This document shows positions 17,704 through 25,778 of a stretch of DNA of 64,000 nt, one piece after another. Source of the DNA: Bacteroidales bacterium. GTDB lineage: Bacteria; Bacteroidota; Bacteroidia; Bacteroidales; UBA1402. Both the position numbers and the translations under genes were made by a program. The notes below the pieces were generated by a model. The model saw only the letters and a program-made list of their open reading frames with translations, did not search any database and was not told the DNA's origin. The stretch is from contig JAJFTH010000003.1 in the NCBI GenBank assembly GCA_021373135.1, forward strand, positions 248,001 through 312,000, written 5' to 3'. Within the stretch, counting starts at the first letter, position 1; each line of letters starts with the position of its first letter.

Positions 17704-18765
17704 TTATCCTTTCCCGGGAGGTAATCGGTATAGCTTCTTTCTGAACCAGAAGGCCACATTGACCAATGAAATCATGACAGGAACTTCCACCAACGGACCT
17801 ATTACTGCGGTAAAGGCTTCTCCGGAATTAATGCCGAATACAGCGATGGCCACGGCTATAGCCAGCTCAAAGTTGTTGCTTGCGGCAGTGAATGAAAGCG
17901 TCGTGGCCTGTTCATAATTGGCCCCCGCTTTTTTGCTCATCAAAAAAGAAACCACAAACATGATTGCGAAATAGATGACCAGCGGAATAGCGATACGCAC
18001 CACATCGAGCGGAAGTTTGACGATATATTCCCCTTTCAACGAAAACATGACAACGATGGTAAACAGCAAAGCGATTAAAGTCAGGGGACTGATCTTCGGT
18101 ACAAATTTCGTTTCATACCAGGTCTTGCCTTTTACCCTCAACAGGATAAACCTTGATAAAAAACCGGCAGCAAAAGGTATTCCAAGATAGATCATGACAC
18201 TCTTGGCTATTTGACCGATGGTGATTGCTTCAACGGCATCGTTTACGGGCAGTCCGAACCACCCGGGCAAAACCGAGATGAACAACCAAGCATATATCGA
18301 GAAAAACAGTACCTGGAAAATGGCATTGAACGCCACCAATCCGGCTGCATACTGTCTGTCACCATGCGCCAAATCATTCCAGACAATCACCATGGCGATA
18401 CAGCGTGCCAACCCGATCAGAATCAAGCCATACATATAATCTAGATTAAATCGCAGAAAAATGATGGCCAGCAAGAACATCAATACCGGTCCGATAATCC
18501 AGTTTTGAATCAACGATAAACCCAAAATTTTCGTGTTCTTAAATACATCGCCCAGCTCTTCATATTTTACCTTGGCTAATGGTGGATACATCATGAGGAT
18601 CAGGCCGATTGCAATGGGTATATTGGTTGTCCCGGATGACATGCTGTTCCAGAAATCAGCCACATTCGGGCTTAGCCAACCCATGAAAACTCCTGCAAAC
18701 ATGGCAAAGAAAATCCATAGGGTTAAATATCGGTCTGACCATTTTAGTCGTTGTTGCGAAGGCAT
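17704..18765 (-). CDS. acr3: Acr3-family arsenite efflux transporter
   Basis: This 353-residue protein with ten predicted transmembrane helices has the Acr3 hallmarks: [16 protein letters not shown], with the conserved Cys in helix 4, and [18 protein letters not shown], with the conserved Asn-Glu. It expels arsenite (and possibly antimonite) across the inner membrane. It is last in the ars operon, 11 bases after arsC. Because arsA and arsD are in the same operon, the pump may work as an ATPase-driven complex, though Acr3 can act alone. Confidence 0.92.
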   Translation of the reverse strand: MPSQQRLKWSDRYLTLWIFFAMFAGVFMGWLSPNVADFWNSMSSGTTNIPIAIGLILMMYPPLAKVKYEELGDVFKNTKILGLSLIQNWIIGPVLMFLLAIIFLRFNLDYMYGLILIGLARCIAMVIVWNDLAHGDRQYAAGLVAFNAIFQVLFFSIYAWLFISVLPGWFGLPVNDAVEAITIGQIAKSVMIYLGIPFAAGFLSRFILLRVKGKTWYETKFVPKISPLTLIALLFTIVVMFSLKGEYIVKLPLDVVRIAIPLVIYFAIMFVVSFLMSKKAGANYEQATTLSFTAASNNFELAIAVAIAVFGINSGEAFTAVIGPLVEVPVMISLVNVAFWFRKKLYRLPPGKG

Positions 18766-18776
18766 AACTATTGATT

Positions 18777-19202
18777 TTATAATTGGGGTTTCATTTGTTC
18801 TATATATAATTTGTGGAAGTCCCTTTTAATTTTGTCTCTGATCCTGCGGAATTCGCTATAGATGAATTCATCTGTTCCGGAGACAAGGGATGGATCTTCA
18901 AATCCCATATGTATTTGGTGTTTAACCTTACCTATAAAGACAGGACAGGTTTCTTTTGCATAGTCACAAACGGTAATCACATAATCCCACTCCTCGTTCA
19001 AGTATTGGTCCACAAGTTTGGGATAATGTGCGGATAGGTCAACACCAACTTCTTTCATCACCTCAACGGCCTTGGAACTAACATTGTTGGCAGGCTCAGT
19101 ACCTGCTGAACAAACAGTGATTTCGGTATCAAAGCTCTGTAAAAAACCATGAGCCATCTGGCTTCGGCAACTATTACCAGTACATAAAATTAGGACTTTC
19201 AT
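18777..19202 (-). CDS. arsC: Arsenate reductase, low-molecular-weight phosphatase type
   Basis: This 141-residue cytoplasmic enzyme has the P-loop [14 protein letters not shown] (CX5R, first Cys at residue 7). A second cysteine pair, [11 protein letters not shown], provides the relay thiols of the thioredoxin-coupled class. It reduces arsenate to arsenite, which Acr3 or ArsM then handles. It lacks similarity to the glutaredoxin-dependent type. Confidence 0.92.
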   Translation of the reverse strand: MKVLILCTGNSCRSQMAHGFLQSFDTEITVCSAGTEPANNVSSKAVEVMKEVGVDLSAHYPKLVDQYLNEEWDYVITVCDYAKETCPVFIGKVKHQIHMGFEDPSLVSGTDEFIYSEFRRIRDKIKRDFHKLYIEQMKPQL

Positions 19203-19253
19203 TGTTTGAAGTGTATTAACCGTCTCGTTTGTTTTGGGTGGAGGGACTATTTA

Positions 19254-19310
19254 TTATATCAACTTACCGTCTTTGAGTTGTATTTTCGTATCACCATAGT
19301 CTGTTGCCAT
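19254..19310 (-). CDS. Possible 18-residue ORF between arsM and arsC
   Basis: An ATG at 19310, one base after the arsM stop, opens a frame of 18 codons (MATDYGDTKIQLKDGKLI) ended by TAA. The tight junction with arsM is compatible with translational coupling. The remaining spacer before arsC (19203-19253) shows nothing. It may be noise or the vestige of a lost gene; no similarity is known to me. Confidence 0.2.
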   Translation of the reverse strand: MATDYGDTKIQLKDGKLI

Positions 19311-19311
19311 T

Positions 19312-20118
19312 TTAACAATTAAACTTCAAATTTTCAAGCTTATCAGCGTAGATTGTAACACTATAAATAGCAGAATTCGATTGTTTATAGTTGATCAGTT
19401 CGTCAGTACTAATGTATTTTAAAAGTAAGTCGTCAGGTAACTCGACCAATCGTTCATTTTTTATCTGAATATTTTGGAAGCCTACATTTTTGATAATATC
19501 AAGATAGCGACTTTTATCGCTTGCTCCAGCCATACAACTTGCATACATTTCAACCGACTCCAATACTCCTTTTGGAAGATATCCAACATATACAATATCA
19601 GAAATGCTAAAATGACCGCCTGTTTTTAGTACTCTGAAAATCTCCTTGAACGCTTTTTCTTTGTCGTGCACAAGGTTCATCACACAGTTGCTGATTACGA
19701 CATCGGCTGTTTGGTTGGACACTCCTTGCAGATCTTCAATTTCACCCAGCAAAAACTCAACATTTTGATACCCCAGCTTCTGATTGTTTCGCAAGGCACG
19801 GTTAATCATTTCGGGAGTCATATCAATGCCAATTACTCTTCCATTTTCTCCAACAATTTTCCTGGCAATGAAAACATCATTTCCGGCACCTGAGCCAAGA
19901 TCAATAACCGTATCGCCTTTTTTAATATTGGCTATTTCCGTGGGTAACCCACAACCCAATGCCAAATCGGCTTCTTTTTGATAACCATCCACATGGGTAT
20001 AATCGACTGCATTTTTATTACAGCAGTCCGTACTGCTGCAACAACCTGCCGAATTCCTGTTTTCAGCAATGTACCCGTAGGATTTCTTTACTTCTTGTTT
20101 AATGACTTCTTTTTCCAT
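19312..20118 (-). CDS. arsM: Arsenite S-adenosylmethionine methyltransferase
   Basis: This 268-residue enzyme has the SAM motif VIDLGSGAGNDVFIA and the ArsM cysteines: a cluster near residues 25-33 (GCCSSTDCC), one in ISNCVMNLV and one in YASCMAGA. It methylates arsenite to mono-, di- and possibly trimethylated forms, some volatile. I chose the ATG at 20118 (MEKEVIKQEVKKSYG), because the 11 residues before it are not typical of the family. It follows arsA by 100 bases. Confidence 0.92.
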   Translation of the reverse strand: MEKEVIKQEVKKSYGYIAENRNSAGCCSSTDCCNKNAVDYTHVDGYQKEADLALGCGLPTEIANIKKGDTVIDLGSGAGNDVFIARKIVGENGRVIGIDMTPEMINRALRNNQKLGYQNVEFLLGEIEDLQGVSNQTADVVISNCVMNLVHDKEKAFKEIFRVLKTGGHFSISDIVYVGYLPKGVLESVEMYASCMAGASDKSRYLDIIKNVGFQNIQIKNERLVELPDDLLLKYISTDELINYKQSNSAIYSVTIYADKLENLKFNC

Positions 20119-20218
20119 ATTAGTATTTATGATGAATGGCAACATCGACATTCGATAGTAACATAAGTATTCGGTTCTTTATAAAAATCGTTCCAGATAT
20201 TTTTTATTTCTGTAAGTA

Positions 20219-21931
20219 TCATTTCCATTCAACCAACGCTGTATTTCCATGAGATAACTGTTTGACTTTTTCAATCCAAACCTGTTCATCACTGGCTTTA
20301 GCCAGTAAAAACGAGTTATTGGTTTTAACCAAAGAAAAACAAGAATTCACAATCCACCACTTGTTGTGTATGCCTGCACGCTGTAAGTCTTCTTGCAGAC
20401 GTTCTGCTTCGAATACAGGTGTAGTCTCAGGCAAAGTAACAATGACAACAGCTGTTTCTTTCTCGTTACGCAAGCGTGGTAAAAGATTTTTAACAGCTTC
20501 TTCTGTTATCTCGCCCTGCGTATGTTCCATTTGCTTATTGTAACTTTCAGTTGAATCCAGCAAAAGTATGGTATGACCTGTCGGTGCCGTATCAATTACC
20601 ACTACTTCATTCTCTGCTTTTGCGACTATCCGGGCAAAAGCCTTAAAAACAGCCACTTCTTGAGAACAGGGTGAACGCAGATCTTCCTCAATATATTCCT
20701 TATCGGATTCAGACATGGTTTCAGCAGCAGCTGATCTGACTTCATTCTTATACTTTTCCAGTTCTTCAGCTTCATCAATACGGCTAACTGATAGCCCTTT
20801 TTCCGTCACTAAATCATAATTAATATGGTTTGCAGGATCGGTCGTGGTCAGATGAACTTTTGCCCCACGTTTGTGAAGTCCAAGGGCGATTCTGGTTGCC
20901 ATCGTGGTCTTGCCAACGCCACCTTTTCCCATGGTGAAGATTACTCGTTTGCCCGATTTGTAAAGGTCGTCAATCAAGTCGTCCAGCGTTTTATGACTGG
21001 CAACAGGTCGGTAATTAATGTTCTCTGAAAGGACATCATCTGTAAACATGCGTCGGATATTGGTAACATTGGACATATTATAGGAACGCAATGGTACACT
21101 GTAAGTTGTAAACTTTCTCAGTGATTCCGGCATGGCTTCAAGGGCTGCCTTCTGTCTTTCGTATAACAATTTGAATACGGCATCATTTTCATCTGCTTTT
21201 TCCACAAGACCATTGATGACCAATATTTGATTTTTGATGCCAAGTAATTGCAATTCCTGTGAGGAACGTGCAGCTTCTTTCAATGATGGGATTTCAGGTC
21301 TGCTTACTAGAATCAATGTAGTTGAATCAGCATCTGATAAATTTTCAACAGCTTGTTTGTATATATCCTTACGTTCTTCCAGACCTGACAACTGACCCAA
21401 ACAAGAAGCACCATGTGTGCTTTCACTGATGAAGGTGCTCCAAGCTGAAGGAAGTTGCAACATGCGTAAGGTATGCCCAGTAGGTGCCGTATCAAAGATG
21501 ATATGGTCATATTCCTTCTGCTTGCCATGATCAGTAATATAATCTGAAAACTCATTAAAAGCTGCAATTTCAACGGTGCAGGAGCCAGACAATTGCTCTT
21601 CCATCTGTGAAATGACACTATCCGGCAGCTTACTACGATAAGGTCCAATTACATGCTCTCGATAAGCAGCAGCAGACTCCTCCGGATTGATGTTTATCAC
21701 CGTCAAATGAGGAACTTCAGCAACAGGTAGACCTTGACCGTTTATTTTTTGGTTGAAGACATCCTGAAGATTGGATGCAGGGTCTGTACTGATCAGCAAA
21801 ATTTTTTTCCCTGCATCTGCCAAACTGATGGCCGTTGCACAGGCGATGGATGTTTTGCCTACGCCTCCCTTACCTGTAAAAAACAGGTACTTGGTAGATT
21901 CAATATTCGATAGATTTAATGGTTTCATCAT
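20219..21931 (-). CDS. arsA: Arsenical pump-driving ATPase, duplicated form
   Basis: This 570-residue protein consists of two homologous ATPase halves. P-loops are FTGKGGVGKTS (residues about 17-27) and TMGKGGVGKTT in the second half. Each half has the signature DTAPTGHT. The three metalloid-binding cysteines of the family are visible in SGSCTVEIAAF, GASCLGQL and RSPCSQEVAVF. It energises arsenite export and receives As(III) from ArsD. Its ATG overlaps the arsD stop by four bases, implying coupled translation. Confidence 0.93.
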   Translation of the reverse strand: MMKPLNLSNIESTKYLFFTGKGGVGKTSIACATAISLADAGKKILLISTDPASNLQDVFNQKINGQGLPVAEVPHLTVININPEESAAAYREHVIGPYRSKLPDSVISQMEEQLSGSCTVEIAAFNEFSDYITDHGKQKEYDHIIFDTAPTGHTLRMLQLPSAWSTFISESTHGASCLGQLSGLEERKDIYKQAVENLSDADSTTLILVSRPEIPSLKEAARSSQELQLLGIKNQILVINGLVEKADENDAVFKLLYERQKAALEAMPESLRKFTTYSVPLRSYNMSNVTNIRRMFTDDVLSENINYRPVASHKTLDDLIDDLYKSGKRVIFTMGKGGVGKTTMATRIALGLHKRGAKVHLTTTDPANHINYDLVTEKGLSVSRIDEAEELEKYKNEVRSAAAETMSESDKEYIEEDLRSPCSQEVAVFKAFARIVAKAENEVVVIDTAPTGHTILLLDSTESYNKQMEHTQGEITEEAVKNLLPRLRNEKETAVVIVTLPETTPVFEAERLQEDLQRAGIHNKWWIVNSCFSLVKTNNSFLLAKASDEQVWIEKVKQLSHGNTALVEWK

Positions 21932-22254
21932 TTTATTGGCATAAAGTCCAAATTAACACCCGACCATTCACTTAGCTGTTTGTTGGTAGGATAGTCCTTT
22001 TCAACAGTGATAACTCCATCCACAAGCGTAACAGGTAAACCTTCTGCACCTTCTTTTTGCAAATAGTCATTGACTACTTTGTTGGAGACATATAGTTGAG
22101 GTTCATCACGCAGATTGTGTCTTTTGATTTCAACTCCTTTTCTTTTCAATGCTTCCACTGCGGCTGCCATTCTCATTAAATCCGGATTGATATTCGGGCC
22201 ACAAAGGCCAGTAGGGCAACACATTGCCGGATCAAAAATTTCTATTGTTTTCAT
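21928..22254 (-). CDS. arsD: Arsenite metallochaperone
   Basis: This 108-residue protein has the As(III)-binding triad Cys12, Cys13 and Cys18 in FDPAMCCPTGLCGP. The additional C-terminal cysteine pairs of some ArsD proteins are absent, which still allows chaperone function. It delivers arsenite to ArsA, encoded immediately downstream with a 4-base overlap. A 186-base spacer separates it from arsG; I saw no clear -10 element there, only a weak inverted repeat at 22308-22320. Confidence 0.92.
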   Translation of the reverse strand: MKTIEIFDPAMCCPTGLCGPNINPDLMRMAAAVEALKRKGVEIKRHNLRDEPQLYVSNKVVNDYLQKEGAEGLPVTLVDGVITVEKDYPTNKQLSEWSGVNLDFMPIK

Positions 22255-22440
22255 ACGATAATCATTTTTTCGTTAAAGGTTATATGAAACTCGCCAAATA
22301 ATTGTTCGTTTATTCTAAACAGTCGTTTTGCGTGACTCAGCATAACCAAAAACAAGTTTTGTTTCTGCTTTCGCTACTTAAAACGTTCGTTTGTGTGAGC
22401 GATAGATCATGGGCTCGTTTCATCTTTCTATTTTAATCAG

Positions 22441-23139
22441 TTACATAAAAAGGAACTTCAGATAATAAATTCCAACTCCAATGAACAGTACCGCCACGAC
22501 TCTTCTAAACCACCCTTCAAACGTTTTTATGTGTTTGTACAAGTTGCTTACACTACCTACGGTAAAGGCCAGTAACCAGGCAAAGACAATGACAGGTAAA
22601 GCTGTTGCTATGGCATAAAGTACAGGCAAATACAATCCACTTGCACTATTAATGGTCAACGGAATCAGCATGACAAAATACAAGACACCGCTATAGGGAC
22701 AAAACGCCAGAGCAAAGATTATTCCCAACAAAAAAGAGCTCCAATAGCTGCCGGTACTCTTTTCTCCGATTTTTTCCGTGAGTTTTGAAAATCCGGGAAA
22801 AGGTATTTTAATGACATCAAGCATCAATAAGCCGATCAGAATAAGCAGAGGTCCCAGAACTTTTTCGCCCCAACCTTGAAAGATCATGGAGATATTCATT
22901 TGGTTTGCACCAAAATAGAGGATCAATGCCAACCCTGTATAGCTGATGACCCGTCCAAGTGTGTAAACCAGCCCGTTGATGAAAACCCGTTTGCGATTTT
23001 CGATGTCCCGGCTTATAAATCCGATGGCCGCGATATTTGTCGCTAACGGGCATGGGCTGATGGCTGTCATCAATCCTAATATGATAGCGGTAATGAACGC
23101 ATATTGAGAATGATCCAGTATACTTTGCAGGAACTCCAT
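22441..23139 (-). CDS. arsG: ArsG-like membrane transporter of the CcdA/DsbD fold
   Basis: This 232-residue protein has about six transmembrane helices. The motifs ISPCPLATN and FCPYSGV place it in the LysE/CcdA superfamily. Its linkage to ArsE/ArsF-like genes matches the subgroup named ArsG, proposed to export aromatic aminoarsenicals. The paired Cys-Pro motifs could equally relay electrons across the membrane to the lipoprotein ArsF, as CcdA does. The function here is inferred from operon context. Confidence 0.75.
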   Translation of the reverse strand: MEFLQSILDHSQYAFITAIILGLMTAISPCPLATNIAAIGFISRDIENRKRVFINGLVYTLGRVISYTGLALILYFGANQMNISMIFQGWGEKVLGPLLILIGLLMLDVIKIPFPGFSKLTEKIGEKSTGSYWSSFLLGIIFALAFCPYSGVLYFVMLIPLTINSASGLYLPVLYAIATALPVIVFAWLLAFTVGSVSNLYKHIKTFEGWFRRVVAVLFIGVGIYYLKFLFM

Positions 23140-23145
23140 AATCTG

Positions 23146-23586
23146 TTATTTAATCAATGGATCAATGGCTGCCTTTATTTCTGCCTTCAGTTTTTCGGGA
23201 TTACTCCTGGCATACATAAAACCCTGAGATGTCAAGTCTATCTTTTTACCTCCACCAACAATCAAAAGGCTTTGGCCTCCGATGCCCAACTTTTCTGCAA
23301 GGATCTTACTGCTTTCGTTATCCAGATTGATTTCTTCAAAGGTGATCTTTCCTGCTTTTGTCTGAGCCGGATAGAGTGACTCGAGTGCTTTTTTAGACTC
23401 TGATTCCACTGCTTTGCACGTTATGCACCTGCGGGTAAAATGAAAATAATATACTTCCACATTTTGTGCTGCAACCTTCTTGGCGGATTGGTCATTTTTA
23501 CCTTGTGCCGCATTGCAGGACATGCCGCCAATCATCATGACAGCAACCATACTCCATAATAATAACTGTTTCATTTTTTCAATCAA
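23146..23586 (-). CDS. arsF: ArsF-like thioredoxin-fold lipoprotein
   Basis: This 146-residue protein has a lipoprotein signal (MIGGMSC, Cys near residue 24) and a thioredoxin-like domain with the redox motif RRCITCKA. The start MIEKMKQ at 23586 is only one base after the preceding gene's stop; a second Met follows four codons later. The family is named for a subunit of a proposed nitroarsenical reductase. It would work outside the inner membrane, fitting an electron or substrate relay with ArsG. Confidence 0.72.
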   Translation of the reverse strand: MIEKMKQLLLWSMVAVMMIGGMSCNAAQGKNDQSAKKVAAQNVEVYYFHFTRRCITCKAVESESKKALESLYPAQTKAGKITFEEINLDNESSKILAEKLGIGGQSLLIVGGGKKIDLTSQGFMYARSNPEKLKAEIKAAIDPLIK

Positions 23587-23823
23587 TTAATTTTCAATAG
23601 CTTTTCTTATTTCTTCAGCAGATGGCACGCATCCTTTGATCACTACTTTTCCATCCACAATCAGTGCAGGGAGAGACATCACATGATATTGTACGATTTC
23701 CAGTATATCATCCACTTTGGTGATGGTTGCGTCAATACCGTTTTTTTCTACCACTTCACGGGTCATTTTTTCAAGTGTCTTACACTTAGGGCAACCTGTG
23801 CCCAATACTTTAATGTCTTTCAT
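23587..23823 (-). CDS. arsE: Small redox protein, thioredoxin-like (ArsE-like)
   Basis: This 78-residue protein is a minimal thioredoxin/glutaredoxin fold with GTGCPKCKTLE (CxxC, Cys10 and Cys13) and the cis-proline loop SLPALIVDGK. Such proteins accompany ars operons and CcdA-like permeases. It is cytoplasmic. It lies between arsR and arsF with spacers of two bases and zero, so it is certainly co-transcribed. The ArsE name rests on position; a general thioredoxin role for ArsC is the alternative. Confidence 0.75.
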   Translation of the reverse strand: MKDIKVLGTGCPKCKTLEKMTREVVEKNGIDATITKVDDILEIVQYHVMSLPALIVDGKVVIKGCVPSAEEIRKAIEN

Positions 23824-23825
23824 TA

Positions 23826-24164
23826 TTATTTACAACATTTAGGTGAACTATTAACAATTTTACGATTAAAAAAGGTTTCCATCAACTGTTTGGCCTCTTC
23901 CCAATTTTTGCCATTGATGCAATACTTGATGAAGGGAGGATTGATTTCACCTTGTATCAGGCCTGCCCGCTTCAACTCATTCAGATGTTCCGAAAGAGTG
24001 GATCTGGCAATAGGCAATTCTTCAGCCATATCGCCGCTATAACAGCATTTGTCCAGATTCCTGGCCAGATAATCCAAAATAAAGATACGTGCCGGATGAG
24101 CCAGTGCTTTTCCGTATCTGGCCAATTTTTCCTGATTTTCTGTGTAAAATAGGTTCTTTTCCAT
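23826..24164 (-). CDS. arsR: ArsR/SmtB-family repressor
   Basis: This 112-residue winged-helix regulator has ALAHPARIFILDYL at the start of the DNA-binding region and the recognition helix PIARSTLSEHLNELKRAG. Candidate metalloid ligands are the vicinal pair KCCYSG (about residues 39-40) and a C-terminal CC. It is first in the ars operon and is probably autoregulated by the inverted repeat just upstream. Binding of As(III) should release it. Confidence 0.9.
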   Translation of the reverse strand: MEKNLFYTENQEKLARYGKALAHPARIFILDYLARNLDKCCYSGDMAEELPIARSTLSEHLNELKRAGLIQGEINPPFIKYCINGKNWEEAKQLMETFFNRKIVNSSPKCCK

Positions 24165-24175
24165 AGTTATTTAGT

Positions 24176-24223
24176 GTTTCGTAAAAAGACGAAACAAAGA
24201 TATGCATTAATTTCAAAAAACAA
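24176..24223 (-). promoter_or_regulatory. ars operon promoter with overlapping operator
   Basis: On the minus strand a TTG (24223-24221) lies 18 bases ahead of TATCTTTG (24202-24195), matching the -33/-7 pattern. The inverted repeat GTTTCG-8-CGAAAC (24176-24195) shares its last base with the -7 element and covers the start of transcription. This placement fits repression by ArsR. The arsR ATG is 11 bases further on. Confidence 0.72.
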
Positions 24224-24350
24224 TACCCATCATTAAAAAAAATGGATAAAATTAAAATGAGTCATGATTTTCGGGATGGTGTTTATAGAAATGCAACATT
24301 TGAATAAGTGGACAATATCCCCCAAATACAGAACATAGACCAGAAAACGT

Positions 24351-24393
24351 AAGAGCTTATAATATGCTGATTTAGAAACACTTATAAGCTCTT
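24351..24393. terminator. Perfect 12-bp inverted repeat, terminator-like
   Basis: AAGAGCTTATAA and its exact complement flank a 19-base loop, followed by a T run on the plus strand. No plus-strand gene ends here, so it may be a weak terminator for the minus-strand lipoprotein gene ending at 24555, or a relic. The rest of 24224-24554 contains no gene that I can recognise. Confidence 0.45.
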
Positions 24394-24554
24394 TTTAGAG
24401 AATTTTACGGTACTCCCGTTTTTCCAACCACCGGAATTGGTTTTTAGGTTTAGTCCGTAGACAAACCACTTTCTGTGCCAAACGCAATCAACGTTGAAAG
24501 TCCGGAAGCCTCCCTGCAATCGATTAAAGCTTGCTAAGAAGGTATTTCAATATA

Positions 24555-25430
24555 CTAGATTTGTACAACCAAATATTTTGATACACTCCAGAACTTTGTA
24601 GGATTGGTAATTTGAATCGTGATATTCTTGTCTGCACCCATAACCATTTTATAACTGTTTTTGGGGTGAAACGAGAGGATTTTAACTTTTTTGCTACTGG
24701 TAGGTATTGAGGAAATAGCTCTCAAGTCAACCTCGGTAAAGGCTGTTTTATCGAATTCATTATCCAACACTTTTTTACTCTGAAAAAGTCCGCCGGCTGA
24801 AATGACCTTTGCTTCTTTGAGTTTCTTGGACGACGCGACGCAGTACCATACCATATTGATATTCGTGTCCTGTACCTTTATTGTAGATTTTTGCTGTTCC
24901 AGCACGTTTTGCTGTTCAGCAATATTTTTGCTCTGATTTGTCACAGTCGTGTTAAGTTCACCGATTATAATGTTTTTCTGATCAAGTTCTATCTGTAAGG
25001 ATTTAATTTGGGCATCTTTTTCATCCATTTGGCTTTGCAGGCGTTTTATCGTTTCGGTCAACATGCTGTTTGCTTTTCCTTTTTTAGCAGCCAAACTTCG
25101 TAATTCCGCAATCTTTGCTTTATTATTTTCGATGACTTCTTTTATCGCTTTCATTTGAGCTCCGATCAGTTCTCTTTTGCTTATTTTTGAACCTTCACCA
25201 TTGATATTGATTTTCACTAGTTTCTCATTTTTATTAATCTCTGAGAATCCTGTTTCAATATCGTTCAAAAGGGCAATGGTATGGTTATAACTGGAATCTA
25301 AGGCTTGCTTTTCCAGTACCAAAGAATCACGTTGAGCAACGACAGCTTTGTATTTTCCTGAATGCTCAACACATGATGTCGTAATCAATGCGAGTGTTGC
25401 AATAATTGCATAAAATTTGATTGCTTTCAT
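24555..25430 (-). CDS. Coiled-coil surface lipoprotein (Cbp1-like)
   Basis: This 291-residue lipoprotein has a hydrophobic leader ending in the lipobox ITTSC (Cys20). Residues about 25-190 form a long coiled coil (heptads such as LQSQMDEKDAQIKSLQIEL), and a globular C-terminal domain of about 100 residues begins at NMVWYCVAS. Proteins with this architecture are common in Bacteroidales; one B. fragilis member is called a collagen-binding adhesin. That functional label is uncertain here. It is monocistronic and divergent from the M48 protease gene across a 348-base AT-rich spacer. Confidence 0.7.
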   Translation of the reverse strand: MKAIKFYAIIATLALITTSCVEHSGKYKAVVAQRDSLVLEKQALDSSYNHTIALLNDIETGFSEINKNEKLVKININGEGSKISKRELIGAQMKAIKEVIENNKAKIAELRSLAAKKGKANSMLTETIKRLQSQMDEKDAQIKSLQIELDQKNIIIGELNTTVTNQSKNIAEQQNVLEQQKSTIKVQDTNINMVWYCVASSKKLKEAKVISAGGLFQSKKVLDNEFDKTAFTEVDLRAISSIPTSSKKVKILSFHPKNSYKMVMGADKNITIQITNPTKFWSVSKYLVVQI

Positions 25431-25725
25431 TTTTTTAAATTTAATGTTTTTGGGTATGTATTAAGACGTATTTTAAAAGGATAAAGTTCGAAATTTTTAG
25501 GAATTAATTGTTACATTAATTTGCCAATTAATTATATAATTCACACTTATCTTATATTTAACAACATAGAACCATAAATAGTTTAAAAAAAGCCTTTGCA
25601 AGCTGATCCTACTAAAGAAAATATTTAAATATTATGAAATTTTCTCTGGAGACATACCATGATATTCCATTTTCCATTGGTAGAAATAGATATCAGATGT
25701 CTTATTTTGTAAGCTTAATGATAGA

Positions 25726-25760
25726 ATGCTAAAATAATTAGCATAAAAAAGATATTTTTG
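25726..25760 (+). promoter_or_regulatory. Promoter of M48 protease gene with inverted repeat
   Basis: A -10 element TATTTTTG lies at 25753-25760, 19 bases ahead of the ATG. Just upstream, ATGCTAA and TTAGCAT form a 7-bp inverted repeat (25726-25744) in the spacer region, a possible operator. The rest of 25431-25778 is AT-rich and shows nothing else clear. Confidence 0.45.
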
Positions 25761-25778
25761 TAAAAATTATAATCAACC

